Shown here: positions 1 to 10,400 of the stretch, one piece after another
Layout of the letters: each line of letters opens with the position of its first letter
Position numbering within the stretch: the first letter of the stretch is position 1
Assembly (NCBI RefSeq): GCF_030519375.1
Contig: NZ_JAUMKB010000005.1
Span: forward strand, 1 to 64,000
Length of the DNA stretch: 64,000 nucleotides
Reading direction: 5' to 3'
Source of the DNA: Mucilaginibacter tolerans
Lineage (GTDB): Bacteria; Bacteroidota; Bacteroidia; Sphingobacteriales; Sphingobacteriaceae
The notes under the pieces: generated by a model
Told to the model about the DNA's origin: nothing
The model's input: the letters and a program-made list of their open reading frames with translations, nothing else
Database searches by the model: none
Made by a program: the position numbers and the translations under genes

Positions 1-192
1 CTGAATTGCTCCATCATCTTTTCTTTCATCTGGAATATAATTATTCCAAAAGTGTCAACCTATACCTGTATAAGACCCACTGTCCTGTTTGATCATTACC
101 GGGTCATGAACAGAAATGTCTGTTCGCAGTTCTTGCGCAACTACAAGCCTGGAAGCAATAGTCAGCAATAAATACAATACTGCTCTTTTCAT
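1..192 (-). pseudogene. Decayed GH43 glycosidase, N-terminal remnant
   Basis: A minus-strand frame starts at 192 with a signal peptide (MKRAVLYLLLTIASRLVVAQ) and then shows VHDPVMIKQD, the usual N-terminal GH43 motif holding the catalytic-base aspartate (residue 30 here). It stops at TGA 55-57 after 45 codons. Immediately beyond the stop another frame reads TFGIIIFQMKEKM, resembling the next GH43 strand (a TG-x-GI-type segment), so a frameshift near 55-65 is likely. The gene would be the last member of the arabinan operon, 20 bp downstream of the GH51 gene. The rest lies outside the window, so whether the whole gene is dead cannot be judged. The HDPV motif is seen directly; the frameshift reading is inference. 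Confidence 0.5.
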
Positions 193-211
193 TTTTCGAT
201 TCGATACAGTG

Positions 212-2191
212 TTATTTTGCTATACTGACGCGAATAATGTTAAACGAATAAGGCTTCATCGTTAATTTTATTCGATTGTCCTTAATAACTAATGTATTTT
301 TCTTTGGGCATATGGCAAGTGGTTCGTTTATTGAATTGACGCTATTCAGATCATCACTCTGGAGGACTGTAAGCGTGCCTTCTGATGACATTGTCGTTCC
401 TTTCACTGAGAAGTCAGCTGTTTTTTCTACTTTTCCCGTATTGACGATCTTAATGATCAGTTCGTGTGTATTATTATTATCTAATGTTGCCGAAGCGAAA
501 CAACCGTCCTGTCCGGTTACCGCTTCATTATTTAAAGTGAGCGGCACTACGTCTGTTCCTTTGTTCAGTGAATACAATTGTTGTACATAGTAGTTGGGGG
601 TACCAAAGGATTGTAAATTATCGAACCATATAAGGTCCGGCGTCCATTGCCATCCTTGAACATGGGCAAACAGGGGTGCGTAAGACGCCATAGTTACCAC
701 GTCGGCATTCCTCTCCAGTCCGGTCATAAAAGCTGCTTCAGACATAGCGCATTGCCAGTTATTTTTATTATCTGGACTCGCGATAGCGACACTTTGGGCT
801 GCATATTCACCTGCAAATATCTTAGGACCTTTACGATCATAATTATCGTAACGTTTTGCGTTCTGCAAAAACCATTCTGGCGCGCGGTAATAATGCTCGT
901 CTAAAATATCCGCAGTTAGCTCGCGGAACGTTTTATCCAGGTAATCAAACACTTCGCCATCAGGATTAGGCCCCAGGCTGCTAACCAATTTGATCTGAGG
1001 ATATTTTGCATGAATAGCTTTTTCGAATAGCTTATATCTTTCAATATATTGGGGACCCCATTGTTCGTTACCAACCCCCATCATTTTTAAGTTAAACGGT
1101 TTCGGGTGCCCAAGCTGTGCGCGTTTTTTGCCCCAGGTCGTATTTACTGATCCATTTGCAAATTCAATCAGGTCGAGCGCATCCTGTACATAAGGGCCAA
1201 GCTGATTAACAGGCACCAGTTCGCAGGAGTTAAACTGGCAGGCCATGCCACAATTAATAATCGGCAAAGGCGATGCCCCGATATCTTCTGCCAGTTGAAA
1301 ATATTCGAAAAAGCCCAAACCAAAGCTTTGGAAATAATCGGGCGACGGTCGATGGGCGAATTCCGTGTTCCATCGATTTACAATCATTCTGCGGTTGGCC
1401 ACGTCGCCTATGGTTCGTTTCCATTGATAACGGGTATCCAGCTCGCGTCCCTCAACAATACAGCCACCGGGAAATCTTAAAAATCCAGGCTTCATATCTG
1501 CCAGCTTTTGTACCAGGTCCGCACGTAAACCACCCGGACGTTGCTTCCAGGTATCCTGCGGAAAGAGCGAGATCATATCCAGATCTACAGAACCCTTACC
1601 TTTTACGAGAACTTTTAAAGTCGCCTCGGCTTCGGTTTCCGTCGCGATAAAACTGGCTGAATACTTTTTCCATGCTTTTGATGAAGGCAGAACAGTAGTC
1701 TTCCCAATAACTTGGCCTGATTTGTTAACCAGTTCAATTTGAAGACTTAGTTCAGCGGTTTCAGGTTGTTTGGCAAGAATAGAAAAGTGATATCTGTTGT
1801 TCTTTTTGATCCCCATTCCATGAAAGCCTTCATTAATCAACCCATAACCGGCGGCGGATTTAGAATTTACCTCTATAAATCTCGGGTTGTATGGATTTTC
1901 TTGCCCTCGGTTTAAAACGAGAATACTACCGTCAGCACCCTGCTCTTTGATTTCCTTCCACCCCATTAATGGCGCAGAAAACTCAAACGAACGGTTCTTG
2001 ACCAATTCGGCGTATACCCCGCCGTCACCCGCCATGTTAATATCTTCAAAAAATATCCCGTACATGGTGGGTTGAATATGTGCTTTTATTTTATCAGCAT
2101 CAATGGTATAAATTTTCTCAGCGCTATTTGATTGACTATAGCCAAACGTATATGACACTATAGCCCAAAGCATTAAAAGATATCTTTTCAT
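212..2191 (-). CDS. GH51 alpha-L-arabinofuranosidase
   Basis: Predicted exo-acting alpha-L-arabinofuranosidase of family GH51 that removes arabinosyl residues from arabinan or arabinoxylan oligosaccharides. The 659-residue product begins with a signal peptide (MKRYLLMLWAIVSYTFGYSQ), so it is exported. An N-terminal region with a carbohydrate-binding-like sandwich (about residues 25-215) precedes the (beta/alpha)8 domain. The acid/base glutamate sits in GVGNEQWG (about residue 376) and the nucleophile in IFAGEYA (about 460); FLRFPGG is also typical of the family. A C-terminal beta domain follows. It lies 31 bp downstream of the GH43 arabinanase on the same strand, within a SusC/SusD operon, so it probably works in the periplasm on imported arabino-oligosaccharides. 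The exact linkage preference cannot be read from sequence. Confidence 0.92.
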   Translation of the reverse strand: MKRYLLMLWAIVSYTFGYSQSNSAEKIYTIDADKIKAHIQPTMYGIFFEDINMAGDGGVYAELVKNRSFEFSAPLMGWKEIKEQGADGSILVLNRGQENPYNPRFIEVNSKSAAGYGLINEGFHGMGIKKNNRYHFSILAKQPETAELSLQIELVNKSGQVIGKTTVLPSSKAWKKYSASFIATETEAEATLKVLVKGKGSVDLDMISLFPQDTWKQRPGGLRADLVQKLADMKPGFLRFPGGCIVEGRELDTRYQWKRTIGDVANRRMIVNRWNTEFAHRPSPDYFQSFGLGFFEYFQLAEDIGASPLPIINCGMACQFNSCELVPVNQLGPYVQDALDLIEFANGSVNTTWGKKRAQLGHPKPFNLKMMGVGNEQWGPQYIERYKLFEKAIHAKYPQIKLVSSLGPNPDGEVFDYLDKTFRELTADILDEHYYRAPEWFLQNAKRYDNYDRKGPKIFAGEYAAQSVAIASPDNKNNWQCAMSEAAFMTGLERNADVVTMASYAPLFAHVQGWQWTPDLIWFDNLQSFGTPNYYVQQLYSLNKGTDVVPLTLNNEAVTGQDGCFASATLDNNNTHELIIKIVNTGKVEKTADFSVKGTTMSSEGTLTVLQSDDLNSVNSINEPLAICPKKNTLVIKDNRIKLTMKPYSFNIIRVSIAK

Positions 2192-2222
2192 TCTTGGTTA
2201 TTTTTGACTCATTAATCGGCAA

Positions 2223-3710
2223 TTATCTTTTTTTACCCCAAACCGCAATTCCCGAATTGTTCAGTCCGGTAAAAACAACTGTTGAAGCAGCCTTATTTTC
2301 CCAGTCCCTTTCACGTTCTACTTTTACATTATCGGTATTGCCGTTGGCCCATTTGATTTGCAGCCAAGGAGCAGTATAAGTCCATGTGCCGGTTTGGCTT
2401 CCGCTAACCATCCCACCGGCGGCAATCGTGATGTCAGATGCCACTTGTAGATCAGGAGATGTTTGCTCTGCTGAATACCCCGGTACCACCTGGTAATCCA
2501 GTTGTATTCTTTCCCAGGTACCTGCCAGGTCAGATGCGGCAACAGCTGTTTGGGCAACGTTCGCATACCTTTCGGGCGATACCACTGGCCATCCATCTGG
2601 CGTCCAGGACATTTTACGGATATGCAAATCCATAAAATAGGAATTCACACTTGGTCTGCCGTTGTGGGCCATAAAATACTGACCATTACCGTCATCAAAT
2701 ACACCGCAATGTGCTGTACCCTGCCAGCCGCCGTGACCAATAAACTGGTATGGCGCTACGATCATAGGCCCGTGATCAAGATCGGTATTTAGATCAACTC
2801 CGTTGTAATCATAAAAAGGTCCTGTCGGGCTATCTGCACGCCCAACTCGTACGTTATATTTAGTTTGCAGCCAGTCGTATGAAATAAAAAGGAAGTATTT
2901 ATTTTGTGTTGGATTGTAGATCACTTCTGCCCCTTCAATATTACCGTTATATTTTCCTGCAGAATATCCTCTGTTAGCAATTCTGATTCCTTTGTCACCG
3001 GGTGAAGAGGCAAGGCCGGTGGAAGGGTCAAGCTTCAGAATGTAGATGCCGTCCCAGGCAGATCCATAGTACATATACTGATCGCCGGCTGTGGTGGTTA
3101 CGACTGTAGGATCAATAGCATTTGTCTGCCTGGTGTTATCATTTGCGGATGTCACCACAATACCTTTCTCTGTCCAAGGCCCCTCGGGCGAAGACGCCGT
3201 AGCCATACCAATTACGCTTAACCGGGCAACTGCCGACGATAAGGAATAGTATAACCGATATTCGCTGCCTGATTTTAATACATAAGGCGCCCATAAAGAA
3301 TTAAAGGGAGTACCTCCTTTTGATGTTATATATTGCGATCCCTGGGCAGGTAAAGATGAGAATACCCATCCCACAAACTGCCATTGCACCAGATCTTTCG
3401 ATTTTCTTATCTGTATTCCCGACCGTACATCAATACCGAAACCTACGTCGGTACTGTAACAGTAATAATAATCGCCAAACTTTTTAATTGACGGATCATG
3501 CACATTGTAAACCGACCATTTAGGATAATAAATAAATGGCGCGATATCAGCGTAAGTATCCGTGATGCTGTTTATATCAAAAACAGGAGTTGTGGTTTTG
3601 GTTGTATCAGCGGGATTATTGCCGGGCGTCACGCCTTTTTTACTGCATGCTGATAGGGTCGCTATCGCAGCGAACATTGTTATTAAATATTTAACTTTTC
3701 TCTGGCTCAT
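2223..3710 (-). CDS. GH43 endo-arabinanase-like lipoprotein
   Basis: Family GH43 enzyme, most like arabinan endo-1,5-alpha-L-arabinosidases that cut the linear arabinan backbone. The 495-residue protein has a lipoprotein signal ending in LSAC (about residues 18-22), so it is probably anchored to the outer membrane. The five-bladed propeller shows VHDPSIKKFGDYYYCYST (catalytic base Asp), AIDPTVV (pKa-modulating Asp) and GNIEGAEVIYN (acid Glu), followed by HGGWQGTAHCG. The last ~100 residues form a separate beta-rich C-terminal domain of the kind found in Bacteroidota GH43 arabinanases. It sits between two GH51 genes, which supports arabinan as substrate. Endo versus exo action is inferred from domain layout only. 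Confidence 0.9.
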   Translation of the reverse strand: MSQRKVKYLITMFAAIATLSACSKKGVTPGNNPADTTKTTTPVFDINSITDTYADIAPFIYYPKWSVYNVHDPSIKKFGDYYYCYSTDVGFGIDVRSGIQIRKSKDLVQWQFVGWVFSSLPAQGSQYITSKGGTPFNSLWAPYVLKSGSEYRLYYSLSSAVARLSVIGMATASSPEGPWTEKGIVVTSANDNTRQTNAIDPTVVTTTAGDQYMYYGSAWDGIYILKLDPSTGLASSPGDKGIRIANRGYSAGKYNGNIEGAEVIYNPTQNKYFLFISYDWLQTKYNVRVGRADSPTGPFYDYNGVDLNTDLDHGPMIVAPYQFIGHGGWQGTAHCGVFDDGNGQYFMAHNGRPSVNSYFMDLHIRKMSWTPDGWPVVSPERYANVAQTAVAASDLAGTWERIQLDYQVVPGYSAEQTSPDLQVASDITIAAGGMVSGSQTGTWTYTAPWLQIKWANGNTDNVKVERERDWENKAASTVVFTGLNNSGIAVWGKKR

Positions 3711-3731
3711 ATGCTCTTTTGTTTCTTCAGT

Positions 3732-5810
3732 TTATTCAGCTTCCAGTTCAAATATTGTGACACTTAATGCATCTGCGTTTAATGACTGGTCAGCATTTTT
3801 GACGACAGATTTGACAATTTTAATATCAGGAGTCACACCAGGATTATTGATCGCTTTAAGATCATGACCTGCTATTGTCCATTTTTCCCCCTCAGAGGGT
3901 ACATTAATGTTTTTATAGCGAATATTTAATTTTTGTGCTCGTGTGGTGGGATTAACGACTGCTATGGTGATCTTTTTATGATCGCTGGTTAAAGCGGCCA
4001 TGATATCCAACGGATATGTATTGCTTCCTGAAGTAACCGACGGCCTGTCGGCACCGGTAGTTCCCGCTATAACAGGTTGTTCAGCATCTCCGCTTACAGA
4101 TATTGGTATTGTTCCGAAATGGTCAGCATACAATTTGATCGTAAGCCCATTCGGTTGTATTGCACTAGATGTTGCTGTATATAACAGCCCGAGTGGTGCG
4201 CTTGTCGAAGTATATGCCGACATCTTAATCATATCGGTATGCCGGGCTATTTCATTAAAACCTTCAGCTGTCGCGAGGGCATCTTCCAAGCCCCAGCCAT
4301 CCTTCATCCGCCATTCATCAAGTGCAATAAAAATATTTTTTTCTTTAACAAAGGGCATTCTTTTTACATACTCGCCATAAGCCTCTGCTGCTCCTTTTAT
4401 TCTGTTTGGCAATCGCCTTATACGCTGTGGCAATGAATCTTTGACATACTCAAATTTTTGTGTTTTCTCGTTATAAGCGGAATCTGATATCGGATACAGA
4501 TGCTCGGCGATAAAATTCATATCATCTGCATTTTTCGCCAGTAGGTTACCTGACCAATCCTGTTCGGAATCATAACTATATGGCACCTTTGCTATCTCAG
4601 GATGGCTTGTATAAACTGACGTCGATCCCATTTCAAACGGAGACGCGCCTGATGCTACGATCATAATAGAAGGATCGGCCTTCTTCATTTCGCCGGCAAA
4701 TATTTTATGTTTTATCGTATAATACTTTATAGACATGTGGCCCAATTGCCACTCGCCGTACATCTCATTTCCTATTCCCCACCATTTCACATGATATGGT
4801 TTTGGGTGACCATTTCGGGCGCGTAACTTCCCCATAGGTGTAGATACCGGCCCATTGACATATTGTACCCATTGTGCCGCCGAAAATGCATCTCCGAAAC
4901 CGGCATTTACTCCGATATAAGGTTCCACGTTTAGCAGCTTGCATAAAGTCATATACTCATCTGTACCGACGTCGTTCGACTCCATTGCACCCCAGGCATA
5001 GTCATATCGCGGAGCACGTTTATCTCTTTCCCCTACTCCATCACGCCAGTTATAACCGGACGAAGCGTTTCCGCCCCAGCGTATAATTCCTAAATGCATC
5101 TCTTTTAAATTGTTCAATATGTCTGCTCTGAACCCGCTGATATTATCTGCGGGCATTAATGACACCGCGCCAATATAAAATACCGCACTCCCTTTCCCGG
5201 TTATTTCGAAAACAGCATTACTTGTGGTGGTGGTTGCAATAAATTTAAAAGGGTACTTGTGGTAACCCGCATTATTACCGGCGTTACCAATGCCAATACT
5301 ACCCTGCTTTATTCCGTCAGCCATTAGGCAGACATTAACAGTTACTCCTGGTTTGGATTTCAGAATAACATAGCCAACATAGGCATGACCACTTTGTAAG
5401 TTGATACCCGATTGTTTTATACCATGTTTGGCACCCTGCTCCGATAATATTTTTACTGAATGGGCGCCGGCATAAACATGAACGCTATCCATTTTTACAA
5501 ATTCATCAGGACCCAGAGGCTTCCAGCGGCCCAAATATTTGCGCGAATTTGCCGGCTGTAAATTTTCATTGGAATTTACCGGATAAAAAAATTTTCTGTC
5601 GCCCAGCATTTCCGACCATAGTCCGCCCTCGAAATAGTTAAACAGTAATTCTATAAATTGACCATAGATCAATTTTGATATTGGCGGCTGTTTACTATTA
5701 GCGTCTATATTTACATTAACTACCGTATCATGATGAGTTGCAGGTTGACTATTCCCCTTATTGATCATCAACAAGATCAAACAAACTATCATAAATATCT
5801 TACGGGCCAT
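3732..5810 (-). CDS. GH51 alpha-L-arabinofuranosidase, second copy
   Basis: A 692-residue GH51-type enzyme with signal peptide (MARKIFMIVCLILLMINKGNSQ). The N-terminal ~220 residues carry the start of the catalytic barrel (SKLIYGQFIELL) and an inserted carbohydrate-binding-like module. LGIIRWGGNASSGYNW and the acid/base motif WWGIGNEMYGEW are clear; the nucleophile is probably the Glu of IALDEWRM. This second GH51 is clearly divergent from the downstream one (RWGGN instead of RFPGG, DEW instead of GEY), suggesting the two act on different side chains or linkages rather than being a recent duplication. It lies 88 bp downstream of the SusD gene and 21 bp ahead of the GH43 gene, as part of the same operon. 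Confidence 0.9.
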   Translation of the reverse strand: MARKIFMIVCLILLMINKGNSQPATHHDTVVNVNIDANSKQPPISKLIYGQFIELLFNYFEGGLWSEMLGDRKFFYPVNSNENLQPANSRKYLGRWKPLGPDEFVKMDSVHVYAGAHSVKILSEQGAKHGIKQSGINLQSGHAYVGYVILKSKPGVTVNVCLMADGIKQGSIGIGNAGNNAGYHKYPFKFIATTTTSNAVFEITGKGSAVFYIGAVSLMPADNISGFRADILNNLKEMHLGIIRWGGNASSGYNWRDGVGERDKRAPRYDYAWGAMESNDVGTDEYMTLCKLLNVEPYIGVNAGFGDAFSAAQWVQYVNGPVSTPMGKLRARNGHPKPYHVKWWGIGNEMYGEWQLGHMSIKYYTIKHKIFAGEMKKADPSIMIVASGASPFEMGSTSVYTSHPEIAKVPYSYDSEQDWSGNLLAKNADDMNFIAEHLYPISDSAYNEKTQKFEYVKDSLPQRIRRLPNRIKGAAEAYGEYVKRMPFVKEKNIFIALDEWRMKDGWGLEDALATAEGFNEIARHTDMIKMSAYTSTSAPLGLLYTATSSAIQPNGLTIKLYADHFGTIPISVSGDAEQPVIAGTTGADRPSVTSGSNTYPLDIMAALTSDHKKITIAVVNPTTRAQKLNIRYKNINVPSEGEKWTIAGHDLKAINNPGVTPDIKIVKSVVKNADQSLNADALSVTIFELEAE

Positions 5811-5898
5811 CTTGGAGAATCAGTGCTTTATTTAGGCAGACAAGCTGCACCGCCGATAAAGGCGGCGCATTTGTTGCCAGATCTCAAATTGTTAACTA

Positions 5899-7461
5899 TT
5901 AGTAGGTTGGATTTTGTTTGTACCCCGGATTGTTGTCGATCTCAGATTGAGGTATCGGGAAGTACTCTCGTCCGGGCTGATAAGTATTAAACTCAGCATC
6001 CCTTGATTTTAGCAATGCAAGTTTAACCGGGTCTTGCAACCAGCCCCAGCGACGGATATCGTCAAAGCGATGCCCCTCCAGGCAAAACTCAAGCAGGCGT
6101 TCATGAGCAAGCTGATCACGCATTTCCGCTTGTGACATTCCCGGTCTTACAACGGCAAGATCAGGGAGGTTTGCACGGGTTCTCACCTTTTGAATGTAAG
6201 GGTAGGCTTGAGCTGTTTGTTCGGTTTCATTCAAACACTCCGCATACATCAGCAATATGTCAGCATATCTCATCAATCTTTCATTGATACCTGAACGCCA
6301 GTCGAACTCATCGGCACGGGTGTCGCCATTTTCGTATTTGCGGCAAAAAATATCGTTCAAATCAGCCGGGTTACTGGCGTACCTTTCCGAAAACAAATGT
6401 CCATACAATGTTTCACCGGGCTTATTGTAGTAAATAGTTGCATCTATGCGGGGATCTACATTACCATCTACTGTTTTCTCTATCATATACTCATTTAATG
6501 CTGAAAAAGTAGGTTGTACGTCTGTCCAGCCAAAGCTACGCGGGGCAAATGTAATGGCCCGAGCAGAAGTGCGTCCCCAGGTTGATGTTGGCGCTCCACC
6601 CCAACCGAGGTCGGTACCACCTGCATCACGAGAAAATTGCACCTCGAAGATCGATTCAATGTTGTTTTCGTTAGCTTCGGTGAAATTGTCTTTATAGTTT
6701 GGTACAAGATCGTAAACGCCCAGGTCGATCACCGCTTTGAACTGTGCTGCCGCACCGGCAAAATCTTTATTAAACAATAAAGCTTTACCCAGATAGCCCA
6801 TGGCAGCCCCTTTTGTTGCACGACCTATTTGCCCGGCGTCGGGGCCGTCAGTATTGGTATATGAAACCGGCAGAAGAGGAATTGCCGCAGTAAAATCGGC
6901 TTCAATTTGTTTCCAGCCTTCGGCTTCAGATGATTGCGGAACATAATAGTCTGACTTGGTTTTCACGTAGTGGGTAGGTAAAGCCACTCTACCGAAAAAG
7001 TTCACCAGGTGAAAGAAGTATAGGCCTCTTAAAAAAAGTGCTTGTCCAAGGATACGTTTTTTTAAGTTAGCATCCATGTTTATGTTTGGAACGTTATCCA
7101 AAACCTGGTTGCAACGGGCGATACCTTCATAGTACGCACCAAATGCCCAGCCGTAGCCCGCGCCGTCAGCTGTGCCCAAGGCAAATCGGCCAATGTTATA
7201 AAAGGCAGTCCACGGGCTGTTACTTCTCACATCATCGCCTCTTATATCCAGCATGGCCGGAGTAAAGCGCATATACGACCCGTCAATAATCAAACTGCCA
7301 TATGCGGCATTTAATCCGGCGATAGCATCACTTTGTGTTTTCCAAAATGTTATTGCGGCTTGCTGATTTGGATTGACCTGATCTAATTTCTTATTGCAGG
7401 CAGTGAGGCATAAAACAGCCAAAAACGCCCATGATATATATTTGATATTATTAGTTTTCAT
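5899..7461 (-). CDS. susD: SusD/RagB-family glycan-binding lipoprotein (arabinan locus)
   Basis: Surface lipoprotein that caps the SusC transporter and captures oligosaccharide. The start is taken at ATG 7459-7461 (MKTNNIKYISW), which gives a lipoprotein signal with the cysteine in LTAC and leaves a 22-bp gap after the SusC stop; a longer frame to 7503 would overlap SusC. Family marks include VNPNQ near the N-terminus, ILGQALFLRGLYFFHLVNFFG in the TPR region, RYADILLMYAECLNE, and a C-terminus rich in FDDIRRWGW and YFPIPQSEI. Its ligand is inferred to be arabinan fragments from the downstream GH51/GH43/GH51 genes. Confidence 0.95.
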   Translation of the reverse strand: MKTNNIKYISWAFLAVLCLTACNKKLDQVNPNQQAAITFWKTQSDAIAGLNAAYGSLIIDGSYMRFTPAMLDIRGDDVRSNSPWTAFYNIGRFALGTADGAGYGWAFGAYYEGIARCNQVLDNVPNINMDANLKKRILGQALFLRGLYFFHLVNFFGRVALPTHYVKTKSDYYVPQSSEAEGWKQIEADFTAAIPLLPVSYTNTDGPDAGQIGRATKGAAMGYLGKALLFNKDFAGAAAQFKAVIDLGVYDLVPNYKDNFTEANENNIESIFEVQFSRDAGGTDLGWGGAPTSTWGRTSARAITFAPRSFGWTDVQPTFSALNEYMIEKTVDGNVDPRIDATIYYNKPGETLYGHLFSERYASNPADLNDIFCRKYENGDTRADEFDWRSGINERLMRYADILLMYAECLNETEQTAQAYPYIQKVRTRANLPDLAVVRPGMSQAEMRDQLAHERLLEFCLEGHRFDDIRRWGWLQDPVKLALLKSRDAEFNTYQPGREYFPIPQSEIDNNPGYKQNPTY

Positions 7462-7483
7462 GATTTTTATTGTTAAAAATGAT

Positions 7484-10400
7484 TTATAAACCAACTTGCA
7501 CACCCAGCATTACTGTTCTTGGATTCGGGAAAGATCCGTAGTCAAAACCCCGGCTAAATAAACCATCGCTTATAAAATCGGGGTCATATCCTCGATATTT
7601 GGAAACAGTTAATAAATTCTGCCCGGAAACATATATTCTGAAACTGCTGAAAACATGGGTTCTGCCTAAAACATTCTTAGGGATAGTATAGCCTATTTGT
7701 GCATTTTGGACTTTGACGTAAGAGCCGCTTTCAACAAAACGATCTGAAAAACGTGCGTTGCCATTTGGGTCACCTATGATGGGCCTTGGCACATTCGTAT
7801 TAGTGTTTGTTGGGGTCCAAAAGTTTAATTCGTCGACAGACGAGTTGCCGTATTGGCCAACCATCAAATCGTGGTAAACACCGTTAAACACTTTATTACC
7901 GGCACTACCCTGGAAGAAAACTGATGCATCAAAATTATTATATGACGCATTTAAATTTAACCCGTAGTATATTTTAGGTATTACAGATCCCAGATAAACT
8001 CTGTCGGCATCAGTAATCACACCATCTTTATTTACATCTTTGAATTTAACATCACCGGGAGCTGCCAAATTCTGAGTAGCATGGTTAGTTACATCTGCCG
8101 CGTTCTGGAATATACCTTCGGTTACAAAACCATACAGTTCACCCACTGAGCGGCCAACTTCTGTCTTGCTTCCGGCACCGTATATCGGGTTGTTGGTACC
8201 ACCCAATTTTAACACTTTATCTTTGAGTGTGTTGGCATTGCCGGTGATGTCAAGTTTTAATTTCCCTATGTTGGTTTTATAATTCAAGGTAAATTCAACA
8301 CCCTTGTTTTCTGTGGAGGCTGCATTCGTAGTTACATTTGGAGGCACAGAACCAACCGATAAAGGAAGCGGAATACCAACGATAATGTCACTGGATTTTT
8401 TATAAAAATATTCGGCCGTAAATAAAAGTCTCTCGTTAAAAAGGCCTAAATCAAGCGCCGCATTTGCAGTTGTAGTCGATTCCCACTTGATATTAGGATC
8501 TGCTACGGCAACCACCGTTGCACCTGGCGCCAGAGTGTTACCAAATACATAACTTGCATTGCCATTAACATAAGCTTGATACATGTAGTCAGGGAAATTC
8601 TGATTACCCAAAACGCCATATCCGCTTCTCAATTTCAGGCTACTGATAAATGAAGGTAAATGAAGGGATTTTTCATTACTGACATTCCATGCCGCAGCGA
8701 TAGAGGGGTAATTACCGGCTTGGTTTAAAGGAGAGAACCGTGAAGAAGCATCTCTTCTAAAATTTGCTGTGATCAAATAACGGTCGTCAAAATTATAGTT
8801 TAAACGACCAAAATAGGATAATATGGTATGGGTAAATTGGCCCCCCACCAAACCTTTAGCTGCTGGATTAGCAATGGAGCCAAAAGTGTAAAGTTGAAGG
8901 CTTCCCACATCAGATGCGGTACCGAGCATATCCTGACCGCCATCCTGCTCATAAGAAGTACCGGCTAAAAGGTCCAGCTTATGTTTACCTGCTGACAGTC
9001 TGTAGGATAATGTATTTTCCGCAAGGCCTGTATGCGCATTACCGCGTTGGTCAGACAGATAATATTTGGTATTCAGATAATAAAAACCCAAATCATATGA
9101 AGGCTCATAATGATAGTTTTCAAAATCAGTACGATCATAACTAACATTCACCTTGTATTTTAAATTTTTAAGCACTTCAAGTTCGCCCCAAAAATTACCG
9201 AACGCCCTGTTGCGGTTGCTATAGTCAGTCACTAGGCTATTCATACCAATAACGTTGAGCGTTATAGCTCTTTGCGTAACGTTATCGCTGCCGCCGTAGC
9301 CCCCCAATCGGTTAGGATCATAAACCGGCATGGTAGGTATGGCCGTTAACATGCTTGTAACCCCGCCCCCAAATACTGCATGAGAACTTGTTATAGCCAG
9401 GTTATCTTTATGCGACTGGGTATAAGCAGTCTTTCCGCCAAAGCTGAATATGCCCTTTTTGCCTTGAAAACTGCCAGTATAACTATAACGCTGGTAACTC
9501 TGAGGGCCCTTTAGTGTGCTTGTCTGATCAAAATCACCAAGGTTCAGGTTATAGCTCGTTGCGTCGCTGCCACCAGACAAGCTAAAGTTATGGTCCTGGA
9601 TATGTCCGGTTTGAAACATTTCCTTCTGCCAGTCGGTATTCACATTACTGATAAAGGCTGCATTTGAAGGGTCATTTGCCGGAGCTATGGATAAGCCCGC
9701 ATTGAGTTCGGCCGCTGTGGTGATTTTTTGATAGCCTATTCTATCGGTTACAGGGATGTGTTTAGCGATGTTCTGCAATCCATAATATCCGTCATAATTA
9801 ACTTTCAATGGTCCTGATCTGCCCTTTTTGGTGGTAATAATTACTACCCCTGTTGCGGCCTTCGAACCATATATCGCTCCGGCAGAAGCATCTTTTAGTA
9901 CCTGTATACTTTCAATGTTATCGGTTGGAAAGTCAAACGGTGCGTCTACTGGCACGCCATCGATTACAAATAAGGGGCTGTTGTTACCAAACGTGGCAAT
10001 ACCCCGAACTTTTATCTGTACAAAGCCGCCTGGTTCTCCCGAACCTTGCACGCTCACGCCGGCCGCCTGGCCCTGAAGCAGTTTGGCTACGTCATAGGAT
10101 GCGGTCTTTTTTGCATTATCTACGTTTACAACGGATACTGATCCCGTAAGGTCCTTCTTTTTAACAGAGCCATACCCAATAACCACCAACTCATTCAGAG
10201 AGCTAGGTGCGGCTTTAAGCTGTATATTGACAATAGCGTTTCCATTAATTGGCACCTCTTGGGAGTTGTAGCCCACAAAAGAAAAAATAAGTACAGCATT
10301 GTTTGATTTGGCATCCGGAATATCTAATGCGTACTTTCCGTCAATGCCGGTTTGAGTTCCCAATTCCGACCCTTTTAACTTTACGCTTACTCCGGACATC

